A stretch of 64,000 nucleotides of DNA from Dokdonella sp. (GTDB lineage Bacteria; Pseudomonadota; Gammaproteobacteria; Xanthomonadales; Rhodanobacteraceae). Shown in pieces: positions 52,396-60,401 of the stretch. The stretch is from positions 1,240,001-1,304,000 of the forward strand of contig NZ_JAHCAS010000001.1 in assembly GCF_019634775.1 (NCBI RefSeq), in the 5' to 3' direction. The notes under the pieces are model-generated. The model was not told the origin of the DNA. It made no database searches and worked only from the letters and a program-made list of their open reading frames with translations. Numbering within the stretch: the stretch's first letter is position 1; each line of letters starts with the position of its first letter. Made by a program: the position numbers and the translations under genes.

Positions 52396-52789
52396 CACAG
52401 CGCTTCGGGCGTTCGGCGGATGCGCGGGCCAATGACCCGCAAACGCATCCGCTCACCCCTCCAGGCGCGCCATCTCATGAGATACCTGTCCGATCGAGCC
52501 GGGGCACAAGCGAGGTTGCCTGCGTGTCACTGACCGCGCCTATGGAGCCATTCCAGAATCGGTTTAAAGTCGCCACCGGATGATCGGCGTAATGGCTACC
52601 GCACGCCAAAGCAGTTCAACGACGAAGAGAAGCAGCGAAATCAAGCATCAACCCACCGAGGCAGCCCCAACTGATCGGTGTCCGAAAAAGTCAGGCAGGT
52701 CACCAAAGCCCGGCGCGATTCGCTACGGTCAGCAGGTCAGTGCGGCGGCTGGTGGCGAGAACGCGAGACGGTGCCCGCAGGCCCCCGGC
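52396..52789. other. Stretch without a recognised gene
   Basis: About 390 bp between the cassette remnant and the kelch gene. Short frames exist on both strands but none has a plausible start, ribosome-binding site and composition. No attC or repeat is seen. It probably arrived with the kelch gene. Confidence 0.4.
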
Positions 52790-53980
52790 TCAGCGGGCGT
52801 GTCGAGAATGTGGGCGTCCTAGTCTCGGCCGGTCTCGTCCGATCGTTTCAAAACCATCCCGAAAGAGCGGGTCCGGGACCGGCATGCCGTAGACCTCGGC
52901 ACTTGCCGTCACCCCGTCGCGGCCCGAACCGCCAGCAATCAGCACGCCTCCGGCCTGCAGACGGACGGCTACATGGGATAAGCGTGCCGAGTGGAGTGAC
53001 GGCCCGGGCTCCCAGCCTCCCGTCGCCGGCAGATAGAATTCAGACGCTTCAGGGAACTCAAGCGAATTTAAGCCACCGGCGATCAGCGCCCGACCATTTG
53101 CCAGCAAGGTGGCGGTATGGTCGTATCGAGCGTGTGTCATATCGGCGATCGGCGACCATTGGAAGGTCACGGGGTTGAACAGCAGGCTGCTGCGGAGGGA
53201 GTCAAAATTCCAACCGCCGGCCACCAACACCTGACCGGAAGACAACAAAGTGGCGGTATGGCTGCGCCTGGGCGGAGAGATGGGAGCGAGAGTCTCCCAT
53301 TGGCCGGATATGGGGGAGTAAAGCTCAACGCTGCCCAGAATAGCGTCGCCAGCCCCTATGCCGGCGACCACCAGCACCTGGCCGGAATCCAGCAGGGTGG
53401 CGGTATGACCAAAACCGTGTGCGGTCGGCATGGATCCGGCCGGCTCCCAGGTTTCGGTCAGCGGGTCATACAGCTCGGCGCTGGAGTACACCGTGTTGCA
53501 GTTGTAGTTGCAGCCACCAAGCATCAGTACCTTGCCGGAATTCAACAATACCGCGGAGTGGTAGATGCGTGGTGTGTCGGGCGCTGTGGTTGCAGTCCAG
53601 ATTTCCGTTGCCGGGTCATACAGTTCGGCGCCGCCGATGCCGCCACTTTCGCCGTTGAAGCCGCCAAGCACCAGCACCTTGCCGGATGGCAGCAGGGTTG
53701 CCGTGTGGTAAAAGTGCGGTCCCTGCATCGTCCCGCTGGCGGTCCAGCTACCGCTGGTGGGGTCATACAGTTCCGTACTGGCCAGTGCGCTCGCACCGCC
53801 TTCAAAGTTTTCCCCACCCGTCACCAGCACCTTTCCCGATGCGAGTAGGGTGACGGTGTGGAATCGGCGCGGCACCGTCATAGAGTCGATTGGGACCCAG
53901 CTCTCGCCGGCATGCGCCAGAGGAATGGCCGTCAGACCGATGGCGATCAGAGTCGCACAGAGGGTGTTTTGCCGCCTCAT
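52790..53980 (-). CDS. Exported kelch-repeat (Galactose-oxidase-like propeller) protein
   Basis: 396 residues from ATG 53980: signal peptide RRQNTLCATLIAIGLTAIPL, then six to seven kelch blades with the repeat 'HTATLLxSGKVLVxGG' (e.g. FHTVTLLASGKVLVTGGENF, GHTATLLDSGQVLVVAGIGA, SHTATLLSSGQVLVAGGWNF). The C-terminus carries VPDPLFRDGFETIGR, a motif I associate with exported proteins of this bacterial order. Its product is a beta-propeller of unknown ligand. It is not a cassette: no attC is linked to it. Confidence 0.82.
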   Translation of the reverse strand: MRRQNTLCATLIAIGLTAIPLAHAGESWVPIDSMTVPRRFHTVTLLASGKVLVTGGENFEGGASALASTELYDPTSGSWTASGTMQGPHFYHTATLLPSGKVLVLGGFNGESGGIGGAELYDPATEIWTATTAPDTPRIYHSAVLLNSGKVLMLGGCNYNCNTVYSSAELYDPLTETWEPAGSMPTAHGFGHTATLLDSGQVLVVAGIGAGDAILGSVELYSPISGQWETLAPISPPRRSHTATLLSSGQVLVAGGWNFDSLRSSLLFNPVTFQWSPIADMTHARYDHTATLLANGRALIAGGLNSLEFPEASEFYLPATGGWEPGPSLHSARLSHVAVRLQAGGVLIAGGSGRDGVTASAEVYGMPVPDPLFRDGFETIGRDRPRLGRPHSRHAR

Positions 53981-54206
53981 GAATTCTCCCGTGAAAGCCG
54001 CAGTGATCATGTCCATGATATGGGGATCGGGGACAGCAGCGGCATTTTCGGACGGACTATAGGAAATTCAAAAGCTATATTCTACCGGTCTTGCCGGGAG
54101 CTGGCGGTGGTGCTGCAAAGGGGCTGTGGACTTGCTCATCAAGGGAATCTCTGAACTGAACCGCCCCGGGAAACGTGGAGGCTCCAACTCTTGAGAGAAT
54201 GGAGCC

Positions 54207-54530
54207 ATGAACACGTCGAAGAAGTTTTTCCCTGAGGTCCGCGAGCGTGCAGTCCGGATGGTGCTGGAACATCGCGGAGAGTACCCGTCGCTGTGGACGG
54301 CCGTGGAGTCGATCGCCCCCAAGATCGGCTGTGTGCCGCAGACGCTGCTGACGTGGGTGAAGCAGCACGAGGTCGATGCGGGGATGCGCGATGGCGTGAC
54401 GACCGCGGACGCCAAGCGGATGAAGGAGCTGGAGCGCGAGAACAGGGAGCTGCGCCGGGCCAACGAGATCCTGAAGCTGGCGAGTGCTTTTTTCGCCCAG
54501 GCGGAGCTCGACCGCCGGCTGAAGCCCTGA
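54207..54530 (+). CDS. IS3-family transposase OrfA
   Basis: 107 residues: helix-turn-helix ([40 protein letters not shown]) and a leucine-zipper-like end ([20 protein letters not shown]). Near the end GCTTTTTTCGCC (ALA-Phe-Phe) is a -1 slippery site that would fuse OrfA to the DDE domain downstream. Confidence 0.9.
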   Translation: MNTSKKFFPEVRERAVRMVLEHRGEYPSLWTAVESIAPKIGCVPQTLLTWVKQHEVDAGMRDGVTTADAKRMKELERENRELRRANEILKLASAFFAQAELDRRLKP

Positions 54531-55438
54531 GGACGTTTGTCGCCACGCACCGGAGCACGTTCGGGGTCGAGCCGATCTGCAGGGCCTTGCAGATCGCCCC
54601 GTCCGGCTACCGGCGACACGCGGCCCGCCATCGCGAGCCTGAGCGACGCCCGGCGAGGGCGAAGCGCGACGAGGCCCTGATTCCCGAGATCCACCGGGTA
54701 TGGCGGGCCAACCTGCAGGTCTATGGCACCAACAAAGTGTGGCGACAGCTCGGCCGTGAGGGCATCACGGTGGCTCGATGCACGGTCGAGCGACTGATGC
54801 GCCAGCAGGGCCTGCGCGGCGTGATGCGCGGAAAAGCGGTGCGAACGACGATCAGTGATCGCAACGTGCCGTGCCCACAGGACAAGGTGAACCGGCAGTT
54901 CCGCGCCGAACGGCCGAACCAGCTGTGGGTGTCGGACTTCACCTACGTTTCGACCTGGCAGGGCTGGCTGTACGTGGCCTTCGTCATCGACGTGTTCGCC
55001 CGCCGCATCGTGGGCTGGCGGGTCAGCGACTCGATGCGGACGGACTTCGTACTCGATGCGCTGGAGCAGGCGCTGTACGCACGCCAGCCGGAGCGTGACG
55101 GCACGCTGATCCATCACAGCGATCGGGGTTCGCAATACGTGTCGATTCGCTACAGCGAGCGGCTCGCCGAAGCGGGCATCGAGCCGTCCGTTGGCAGCCG
55201 AGGAGACAGCTATGACAACGCACTGGCCGAGACCATCAACGGGCTCTACAAGGCCGAACTGATCCACCGCCGTGGCCCCTGGAAGACGAAGGCGGCGGTG
55301 GAACTGGCGACGCTGGAATGGGTGTCGTGGTTCAACACCCAACGCCTCCTCGGATCGATCGGCTATATCCCGCCGGCCGAGGCTGAGGCAAACTACTACC
55401 GGCGACTCGCAGAAGCCAAGGTCGCTGAAACCGTGTGA
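54484..55438 (+). CDS. IS3-family transposase OrfB (DDE domain), via -1 frameshift
   Basis: The frame enters by slippage at 54488-54494. HTH_21-like helper region ([40 protein letters not shown]) then the rve integrase core with catalytic Asp in [20 protein letters not shown], Asp in [14 protein letters not shown] and Glu in [20 protein letters not shown]. All three residues are intact, so the element may be active. Confidence 0.9.
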
Positions 55439-55544
55439 CTTAAACCAAACAGCCTCCACGAAAGCCGGGGCGGTTCATAACCGCCTTCGCTCGTTGCCGC
55501 AATGTGCTTTCTGAGATTGACATACGAAAATTTGTCTTGCGCAG

Positions 55545-55652
55545 CCTAACACCTAAGTTAAGCCGACCTGCGTAGTGGAGCGAACCACATGGCAAGCTTT
55601 TTTTGCCATGTGGTTCGCGTAACGAAGCGGGTTCGGCTTGAACGCATTGTTA
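55545..55652 (-). other. attC, right array, of the DUF2726 cassette
   Basis: It reads on the minus strand the same as the attC at 5330-5437, including the CCACATGGCAAAAAAAGCTT centre. Confidence 0.92.
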
Positions 55653-56174
55653 GGTGCCAACCCTGACACCAACGGGTGCGGGCTCCACCGACGCCAGAAA
55701 CTGAGCCCTTACATCTTGCAGCGAGTATGCAGCCTTGGCCGGAACGGTGAGAAGCGGCAGGCCGATGGCGCGGCACACATTGGCCAGCAGCTCGTCGCGG
55801 GACTGCGCTTTGCGGCTAGTGTGCGACTTGTCATTGAGCTCAACGGCGCAAATGACCGACAGATCGCCGGAGCGGCAAACGACAAAGTCAAAGTGTTTGG
55901 CGGCAATACGATTGAGCGCGCCTTGGCGAGCAGAATTGCCCAAGCCCGATTTGACCGCGGCGATATCCGCCACTCGCACCTTGCCAAAGACCCGGTGCTC
56001 TGGACCAACGGCCTGATCCAGGACGCCGAGGAACGAACGCTCTGCGGCCGAGAAGAGCGGTTTGCCGAGTTGGTACGGAAATCCGATGGCGCCTGAGCCG
56101 CCAGTCTTGCCTTTGAGCGCAGCCAGAACGACGAAGACGACCAACACGAGAACGAATAACCAAATCCATGACAT
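55650..56174 (-). CDS. DUF2726 nuclease-like protein, inverted duplicate of 4808-5332
   Basis: 174 residues identical to the left-array cassette 8 protein. The same transmembrane anchor, DUF2726 core and attC are present, and cassette 55546-56201 is the inverted image of 4781-5436. Either one excised cassette was inserted twice or the platform was duplicated. It provides ~650 bp of perfect homology for recombination across the T3SS locus. Confidence 0.88.
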   Translation of the reverse strand: MSWIWLFVLVLVVFVVLAALKGKTGGSGAIGFPYQLGKPLFSAAERSFLGVLDQAVGPEHRVFGKVRVADIAAVKSGLGNSARQGALNRIAAKHFDFVVCRSGDLSVICAVELNDKSHTSRKAQSRDELLANVCRAIGLPLLTVPAKAAYSLQDVRAQFLASVEPAPVGVRVGT

Positions 56175-56195
56175 GCGGCGTGCTCCCCAATGGCA

Positions 56196-56311
56196 CCTAA
56201 CGTCAAGTTCAGTGGTGACCGGAACGGAGCAGGTTTTTGCGCGACAAAATGTGCGAAGCACATTGCGCAAAAATCTGCGGAGTGTAGGGCATCCACTGCA
56301 ACGCCGTGTTA
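56196..56311 (-). other. attC, right array, divergent type
   Basis: Outer cores GTTAGG (56197-56201) and TAACACGGCGTTGCAGTGGA with a long central stem around TTTTTGCGC...GCGCAAAAA. It is different from the main family. Confidence 0.8.
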
Positions 56312-56340
56312 GGCTTGCGATGCCTGTATAGAAAGCACAT

Positions 56341-56562
56341 TTACTCAAGCTCTTTTGGTTTAAGTTCTGGATTTGCGCTGTACAGTGGGTTCATGACTTT
56401 AAGTAGCATGGCCCCCATTATTTCGCCGATGGCCCGCCGATACTGGTTAAATTCGTGCTCGCTACTTGTTGCCTGAACGAGTGCCACAGATTCGTCGAGC
56501 TTGGCCCCAACATCAAGCATCAGCTCACTTACTCTTCTAGCCGTAGTTTTGTCTGTGATCAT
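56341..56562 (-). CDS. Right-array cassette: small helical protein
   Basis: 73 residues from ATG 56562, chosen over a GTG inside the attC. Acidic-basic helices with SELMLDVGAKLDESVALVQA and YRRAIGEIMGAMLLKVMNPL. A conserved 'RRAIGxIMGxMLLxVMNPLY' stretch of this sort is widespread in integron-cassette small proteins, but no function is known to me. Confidence 0.68.
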   Translation of the reverse strand: MITDKTTARRVSELMLDVGAKLDESVALVQATSSEHEFNQYRRAIGEIMGAMLLKVMNPLYSANPELKPKELE

Positions 56563-56569
56563 GATGAAG

Positions 56570-56677
56570 CCTAACACCTGAGTTAAGCCGAATTGCGCAG
56601 TGGCAACGGCTGCGTGCTAGCGTAGCGTAAGCACGCAGACGGTGCCACGAAGCAATTTCGGCTTGAACGAATTGTTA
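56570..56677 (-). other. attC, right array
   Basis: 108 bp with the GGCAACGGCTGCGTGCTAGC centre, identical by eye to the site at 58717-58824. Confidence 0.92.
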
Positions 56678-56700
56678 GGCGCGTGCCGAGAGAAAACGAG

Positions 56701-57012
56701 CTATTCATCAGGATAGTACCAGCCGTCCTCATCTGAACGAGCCCAGTTCTCCTGATCCTCAATCATTTCTTCAGCGATCAGCTGGCGATCATCATCATGC
56801 TCGTATTCGTAATCATCCTCGCCTGGTTCGTACTCGCTCTCACTCTCTTGAGCTTGAAAAATGTCTCTAAGTGAGGTTGGTACTAACACATCCCAGCCGG
56901 TTTGACTGCGACGCAGAGCGGTTTCTTTTCTGTGACGCGTGGCAAGAGCGCGAGCGCGATAGGATGCACTCTGGAAGTCATTGTAGTGCTCAAGAAATAC
57001 AAGGTCTGACAT
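56701..57012 (-). CDS. Right-array cassette: acidic hypothetical protein
   Basis: 103 residues from ATG 57012 (ATG 57027 would add five). Basic N-terminal half (SYRARALATRHRKETALRRS) and an extremely acidic C-terminal half (EYEPGEDDYEYEHDDDRQ), ending in DGWYYPDE. Charged-tail proteins like this include DNA mimics, but that is only a comparison. It shares a cassette with the zinc-ribbon gene upstream. Confidence 0.65.
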   Translation of the reverse strand: MSDLVFLEHYNDFQSASYRARALATRHRKETALRRSQTGWDVLVPTSLRDIFQAQESESEYEPGEDDYEYEHDDDRQLIAEEMIEDQENWARSDEDGWYYPDE

Positions 57013-57039
57013 GATTTGTCCCTGCATGATCAGAGCTGG

Positions 57040-57315
57040 CTATTTGCTGAGGGCTTTCCAGTTGCTAGAGGAACATTTCGGACATTCGTATCCCTTGTTC
57101 GTAACCCATTCAACGATCTGATCTTTGAACACAAGCATTCCAACGCCACCAGTAATTATTGCTGCGACTATGGGGAGTGCAAAGCCAGTACCTGCAAAGA
57201 GATAGGCAGTCCAAGCCCAAAATCCACCAATTGGTGCGGCTCCTCCAATGATTTTTACGAATAATCCGAGATTTGTGATCTCGGCATGACCGCATTTCTT
57301 GCACTGGATCTTCAT
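57040..57315 (-). CDS. Right-array cassette: zinc-ribbon membrane protein
   Basis: 91 residues from ATG 57315. CKKCGHAEI at the start and YECPKCSSSNW at the end give a split four-Cys zinc ribbon flanking two hydrophobic stretches (GGFWAWTAYLFAGTGFALPI, VAAIITGGVGMLVF). The gene is 27 bp upstream of the acidic protein with no attC between them: a two-gene cassette. Confidence 0.75.
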   Translation of the reverse strand: MKIQCKKCGHAEITNLGLFVKIIGGAAPIGGFWAWTAYLFAGTGFALPIVAAIITGGVGMLVFKDQIVEWVTNKGYECPKCSSSNWKALSK

Positions 57316-57331
57316 GATTCCCCCTGTAGCG

Positions 57332-57439
57332 CCTAACACCTGAGTTAAGCCGACCTGCGTAGCGCAGGCAACGGCGTGGCAAGCTTAACCTGCCACGCCG
57401 TTGCCGGAGCGAAGCGGGTTCGGCTTGAACGAATTGTTA
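57332..57439 (-). other. attC, right array (long form)
   Basis: Main-family site whose central stem (GGCAACGGCGTGGCAGGTTA) matches the left-array sites of cassettes 12 and 14. Confidence 0.92.
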
Positions 57440-57928
57440 GGTGTCACATGCCTGGCGTAGTACTGGCTGCCATTGGCGAAAGCTTTCTGGTGAACCTGGA
57501 TGCCAAGGGAAGAGCCCATCCTTATTCGGCCAAACGATTTGGTAGAGCGGAAAGTCTTCCTCCGCGTAGAACCACAGGGCTGAGTACACATAGTCGTAGT
57601 ACCGGTCGCGGGGGACGCGAACAAAGACGCATGGAAAATTGTTGATTAGGTCGTAGGAATGCTGTTCGAGGTCAAGTTGCTCGCCAGCCTCAAACTTGTT
57701 CGCACAGATCGATATGATCGAATGAGCTACGCCAGGGTCCAGGCCAAAGACAATGAATTCTGGCTGCTGGAATGAGTGATAGAGACCAACGCTGTAGGAA
57801 AATGGTGGTTCGTCGTTGTTGTTGTCTTCTGACTCAAAGACACTGGTGCAGTGCCAGCCGAACTCTTCTACGTTGCGCAGTACGCTGCGCTCGTAGTCAT
57901 TCATGGGTGGCAAACGAGACTCTGTCAT
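57437..57928 (-). CDS. Right-array cassette: DUF4262 protein
   Basis: 163 residues. The N-terminal NDYERSVLRNVEEFGWHCTS, YSVGLYHSFQQPEFIVFGLD and the later CVFVRVPRDRYYDYVYSALW are the DUF4262 pattern, a family common in cassettes and small genomic islands with no known biochemical role. The stop is inside the attC start. Confidence 0.85.
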   Translation of the reverse strand: MTESRLPPMNDYERSVLRNVEEFGWHCTSVFESEDNNNDEPPFSYSVGLYHSFQQPEFIVFGLDPGVAHSIISICANKFEAGEQLDLEQHSYDLINNFPCVFVRVPRDRYYDYVYSALWFYAEEDFPLYQIVWPNKDGLFPWHPGSPESFRQWQPVLRQACDT

Positions 57929-57934
57929 GTGACA

Positions 57935-57995
57935 CCTAACGCCCCGGTTCAGCGGCGGGCCGCGCAGCGGACCGTCCGCTGCAATCGGTTGTTAG
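57935..57995 (-). other. attC, right array (short, divergent)
   Basis: TAACAACCGATTGCAGCGGA ... CGCCGCTGAACCGGGGCGTTAG on the minus strand, about 62 bp; a different attC subtype. Confidence 0.82.
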
Positions 57996-58300
57996 GGGTC
58001 ATGCTGCATGATCCTCAGACCGCAGGCCGAGCATTGACCGCCCAATTTGGATCGAGTGTAAACGCTCTCACACTCAGGGCAGATGACCTTCTGCGCATTG
58101 GCTCCAAGCCGAATGAGCGTGATGATAAAGCCAAGAAAAGCGGTTCCGATCATCCATGGGAAGGCCGTCCCGAGCGTTTCATGCAACAACACAATCAAGA
58201 CCACCACCAGAACCCAGGCAAGGATTGCGCCGAGCATACGCAAAGTTCCGCGAGCCTGAGATCTTGCGTACTCCTCCCAATATGCGGTGTGCTTGCCCAT
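57992..58300 (-). CDS. Right-array cassette: zinc-ribbon membrane protein
   Basis: 102 residues. Two transmembrane helices (MLGAILAWVLVVVLIVLLHE and WMIGTAFLGFIITLIRLG) followed by a C-terminal zinc ribbon CPECESVYTRSKLGGQCSAC. It is the second membrane/zinc-ribbon protein in this array; the layouts differ, so the two are not obvious paralogues. Confidence 0.75.
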   Translation of the reverse strand: MGKHTAYWEEYARSQARGTLRMLGAILAWVLVVVLIVLLHETLGTAFPWMIGTAFLGFIITLIRLGANAQKVICPECESVYTRSKLGGQCSACGLRIMQHDP

Positions 58301-58304
58301 GACC

Positions 58305-58358
58305 CCTAACGCCCGAAATCAGCGGCGCGCGTAGCGCGTCCGCTGGATTGAGTTGTTA
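58305..58358 (-). other. attC, right array (short)
   Basis: TAACAACTCAATCCAGCGGA ... CCGCTGATTTCGGGCGTTAG on the minus strand, about 54 bp. Confidence 0.82.
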
Positions 58359-58711
58359 GGCGCCAACTCGCCCAACAGCCAGGCAGCAAGCTGACGTGGC
58401 CCCCTACGATTTTGGTTTGCCTCATTGGCCGCCTCGCCACACACCGAGAGAAAGAGCTGACCGACCGAGCGGACACTTGACTCGCCAAGTTCGTCGCGGA
58501 GCATGACACTTTGCTGTGCGAGAAGCAGCAGCCTTTCGTTACCTTGGCCGATTTGGTGCGGCTGCACGTAGGCCGGGTGGAACGCGGAGTTGAAGAAAAG
58601 CGTGTCGCCATGTTGCGCGGTGTGTGGCAGCGCCTCGGTGAGCAGCGCGACAAGCTCACCCTCCGTCGCCTCAAGCTGAGCATGTAGTTTCAATTGGCGA
58701 GATGCTTTCAT
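58319..58711 (-). CDS. Right-array cassette: hypothetical protein reading into its attC
   Basis: 130 residues. Helical, with LHAQLEATEGELVALLTEAL and NERLLLLAQQSVMLRDELGE. The last ~12 residues (NNSIQRTRYARR) are encoded by the attC, as in left cassette 2. The family is not recognised. Confidence 0.68.
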   Translation of the reverse strand: MKASRQLKLHAQLEATEGELVALLTEALPHTAQHGDTLFFNSAFHPAYVQPHQIGQGNERLLLLAQQSVMLRDELGESSVRSVGQLFLSVCGEAANEANQNRRGPRQLAAWLLGELAPNNSIQRTRYARR

Positions 58712-58716
58712 TGGCG

Positions 58717-58824
58717 CCTAACACCTGAGTTAAGCCGAATTGCGCAGTGGCAACGGCTGCGTGCTAGCGTAGCGTAAGCACGCAGACGGTGCCACGAAGC
58801 AATTTCGGCTTGAACGAATTGTTA
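58717..58824 (-). other. attC, right array
   Basis: 108 bp with the same centre as 56570-56677 and close to the left site 4679-4786. Confidence 0.92.
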
Positions 58825-58828
58825 GGCA

Positions 58829-59236
58829 TCAATCCCACCACGCAATAAGAGCGGAATCTCTGTCTGCTTGCGGTAACGAGTCACCAAGTGCATCTGAGTC
58901 CGCAGGCCCAATCTCATCGGGCTGAAGATCCGCAATAGCTGTGCGCAACGCTTCAGGCGTCACGTTGCCTGTAACTACTACGGTATCCGAGAACGGCCAT
59001 GCGTCATCGCCTGGGTCGAGCTCAGTGATTAGGGCATACACCGCCGAAACATCAGGCCGTTGCAGGAGCCCCACCAATGTATCGCGGAACAACCCAATGC
59101 CTGGGTGAGGGTAAAGATTGCAGCCGATCGAGCCTTCATCGTCGTTTCCGTCAAAGAACTTGTCTATCGGAACTAACTGGGGTTCTGGCTGGCTCTCGAG
59201 CTGCTTCTTCAAGGCGTCGCTCTTTGCTTGGTCCAC
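58829..59236 (-). CDS. Right-array cassette: acidic hypothetical protein
   Basis: 135 residues, strongly acidic: FFDGNDDEGSIGCNLYPHPG, LLQRPDVSAVYALITELDPG and DDAWPFSDTVVVTGNVTPEA. It has the look of an immunity-type protein (acidic, compact, single), but no family is recognised. Confidence 0.7.
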   Translation of the reverse strand: MDQAKSDALKKQLESQPEPQLVPIDKFFDGNDDEGSIGCNLYPHPGIGLFRDTLVGLLQRPDVSAVYALITELDPGDDAWPFSDTVVVTGNVTPEALRTAIADLQPDEIGPADSDALGDSLPQADRDSALIAWWD

Positions 59237-59255
59237 GGAAATCCCTCTATTGATG

Positions 59256-59329
59256 CCTAACGGTTGAAGTAACGGGCGGCTGCAAGCGGCGAAGCCAGCT
59301 TGCAGACGTCCCTGTTGACTGAGATGTTA
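59256..59329 (-). other. attC, right array, first cassette
   Basis: On the minus strand TAACATCTCAGTCAACAGGG ... CCCGTTACTTCAACCGTTAG with a GCAAGCTGGCTTCGCCGCTT centre. It is a divergent subtype. Confidence 0.78.
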
Positions 59330-59332
59330 TGC

Positions 59333-59920
59333 CTAGCTTTTATTTGGTGAAAGTTCTTGTGCATATTTTTGAAAGACTTCGAACGCCCCATCTAATGAAC
59401 CTAGCGTTGCGGTTCCTTTGTTCTTTCCACGAACAACCCATGGGCGAACACGTTTTCTAATATTTTCTTCGCGAAGCTCACCATCTAACCCCATAACGAT
59501 ATCCGAGGCATATTCCTCGTAGTTTAACGACACGTCGGAGCCCTTAAGTGGGGTTCCGTTCTTACGTTTTCTGTGAAGAGAAATCGCGTTTTCTTCGCGG
59601 TTTACGTGCCAACCAAGTTGAGCCCATGTATCAAGATTGCTTTGGAAGACGCCATCAAGGGTTGAGTAAAGTGGTTGTTGATGTTGTTTCGGCTGCCAAG
59701 TTGGGGAGGAAGACGGAATATCGCCATCTAAGATAGTGATCTTGGAAATGACAAAGGTCTTTACCGCATTTGACGTATAGCAGCGTGCACTGACCTTATC
59801 TCCCATCACTTGAATGGGAGCGATCTCGCGCGTGGCCCCAGGGGCGCTTCCCCCGAGATAAGAAACTTTAAGAACTTCCCCCGTCTCAATCGCGGCAAGC
59901 AATCTTTCGATCGTTTCCAC
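59333..59920 (-). CDS. Right-array first cassette: WYL-domain-like protein
   Basis: 195 residues. The opening IERLLAAIETGEVLKVSYLG, then REIAPIQVMGDKVSARCYTS and KTFVISKITILDG match a WYL ligand-sensing fold, known from regulators of phage-defence genes. The C-terminal half (LDTWAQLGWHVNREENAISL, ENIRKRVRPWVVRG) is unassigned. No HTH is present, so it cannot bind DNA as WYL regulators do. Markedly lower GC than neighbours suggests recent acquisition at attI, the insertion end. Confidence 0.75.
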   Translation of the reverse strand: METIERLLAAIETGEVLKVSYLGGSAPGATREIAPIQVMGDKVSARCYTSNAVKTFVISKITILDGDIPSSSPTWQPKQHQQPLYSTLDGVFQSNLDTWAQLGWHVNREENAISLHRKRKNGTPLKGSDVSLNYEEYASDIVMGLDGELREENIRKRVRPWVVRGKNKGTATLGSLDGAFEVFQKYAQELSPNKS

Positions 59921-59959
59921 GTCTCACCCTCCCATTAGTTCGACCTTAGCGAGGCATAA

Positions 59960-60117
59960 CTACAAGTAGACCCCGAATCCGAGGCATAGCATGGATCGTT
60001 CAGCATCGACGCGGTGCGCGTCAAGCGGTTTTCCTGCATGAAATCAATCCTTTGTGCGATTCCAGGGGCGACGGATTTCACTGAACGTACCTGCGTTGTC
60101 GAGGGATGCGGGGTGTT
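59960..60117 (-). other. attI-like region of the right integron
   Basis: Inverted copy of 359-516 with about eight mismatches by eye. It is followed by GTTATGC and the WYL cassette. Confidence 0.75.
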
Positions 60118-60401
60118 ATGGAATATCACGATGGATCGGAGGGGTAGCAAGTGGTGCGGCGGACCGGCCCGCTCGGCGCCTGTTCGACGAGATTCGGCGC
60201 ATATTGCGGCTCAAACACTACAGCTTGCACACCGAACGGGCGTACACCGGATGGATCCGCAGGTTCATCCTTGCCGGTGGCCGTCGACACCCTCGGGAGT
60301 TGGGGGCGGCGGAGGTTGAAGCCTTCCTGAGCGGACTGGCCGTGCAGGGTCGCGTGGCGGCGAGCACGCAGAACCAGGCGTTGTCGGCGATCCTGTTCCT
60401 G
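60118..60401 (+). pseudogene. intI: Broken integrase (intI) copy of the right integron
   Basis: It encodes the same N-terminal region as 1-358 (LKHYSLHTERAYTGWIRRF, AASTQNQALSAILFL) but is doubly damaged. One G is missing in the run at 60140-60143 (GGGG against GGGGG on the left), so ATG 60118 meets a TAG after nine codons. The gene also stops matching IntI after ILFL (60401), where toxin-antitoxin DNA begins. It cannot make an integrase; cassette movement here would depend on the left copy. Confidence 0.88.

Larger units (their letters stand above)
54157..55477 (+). mobile_element. IS3-family insertion sequence, complete
   Basis: About 1321 bp. Imperfect terminal inverted repeats: left TGAACCGCCCCGG...CGTGGAGGCT and right (complement) TGAACCGCCCCGG...CGTGGAGGCTG. 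Two overlapping frames in the IS3 arrangement are joined by a T6C slippery stretch. No clear target duplication is visible. It is inserted in the right-hand array, between the kelch gene and the DUF2726 cassette. Confidence 0.9.

Noticed and set aside
52380..52822. Two small plus-strand frames beyond the right array
   Set aside because: No ribosome-binding site, odd composition and no recognisable domain.
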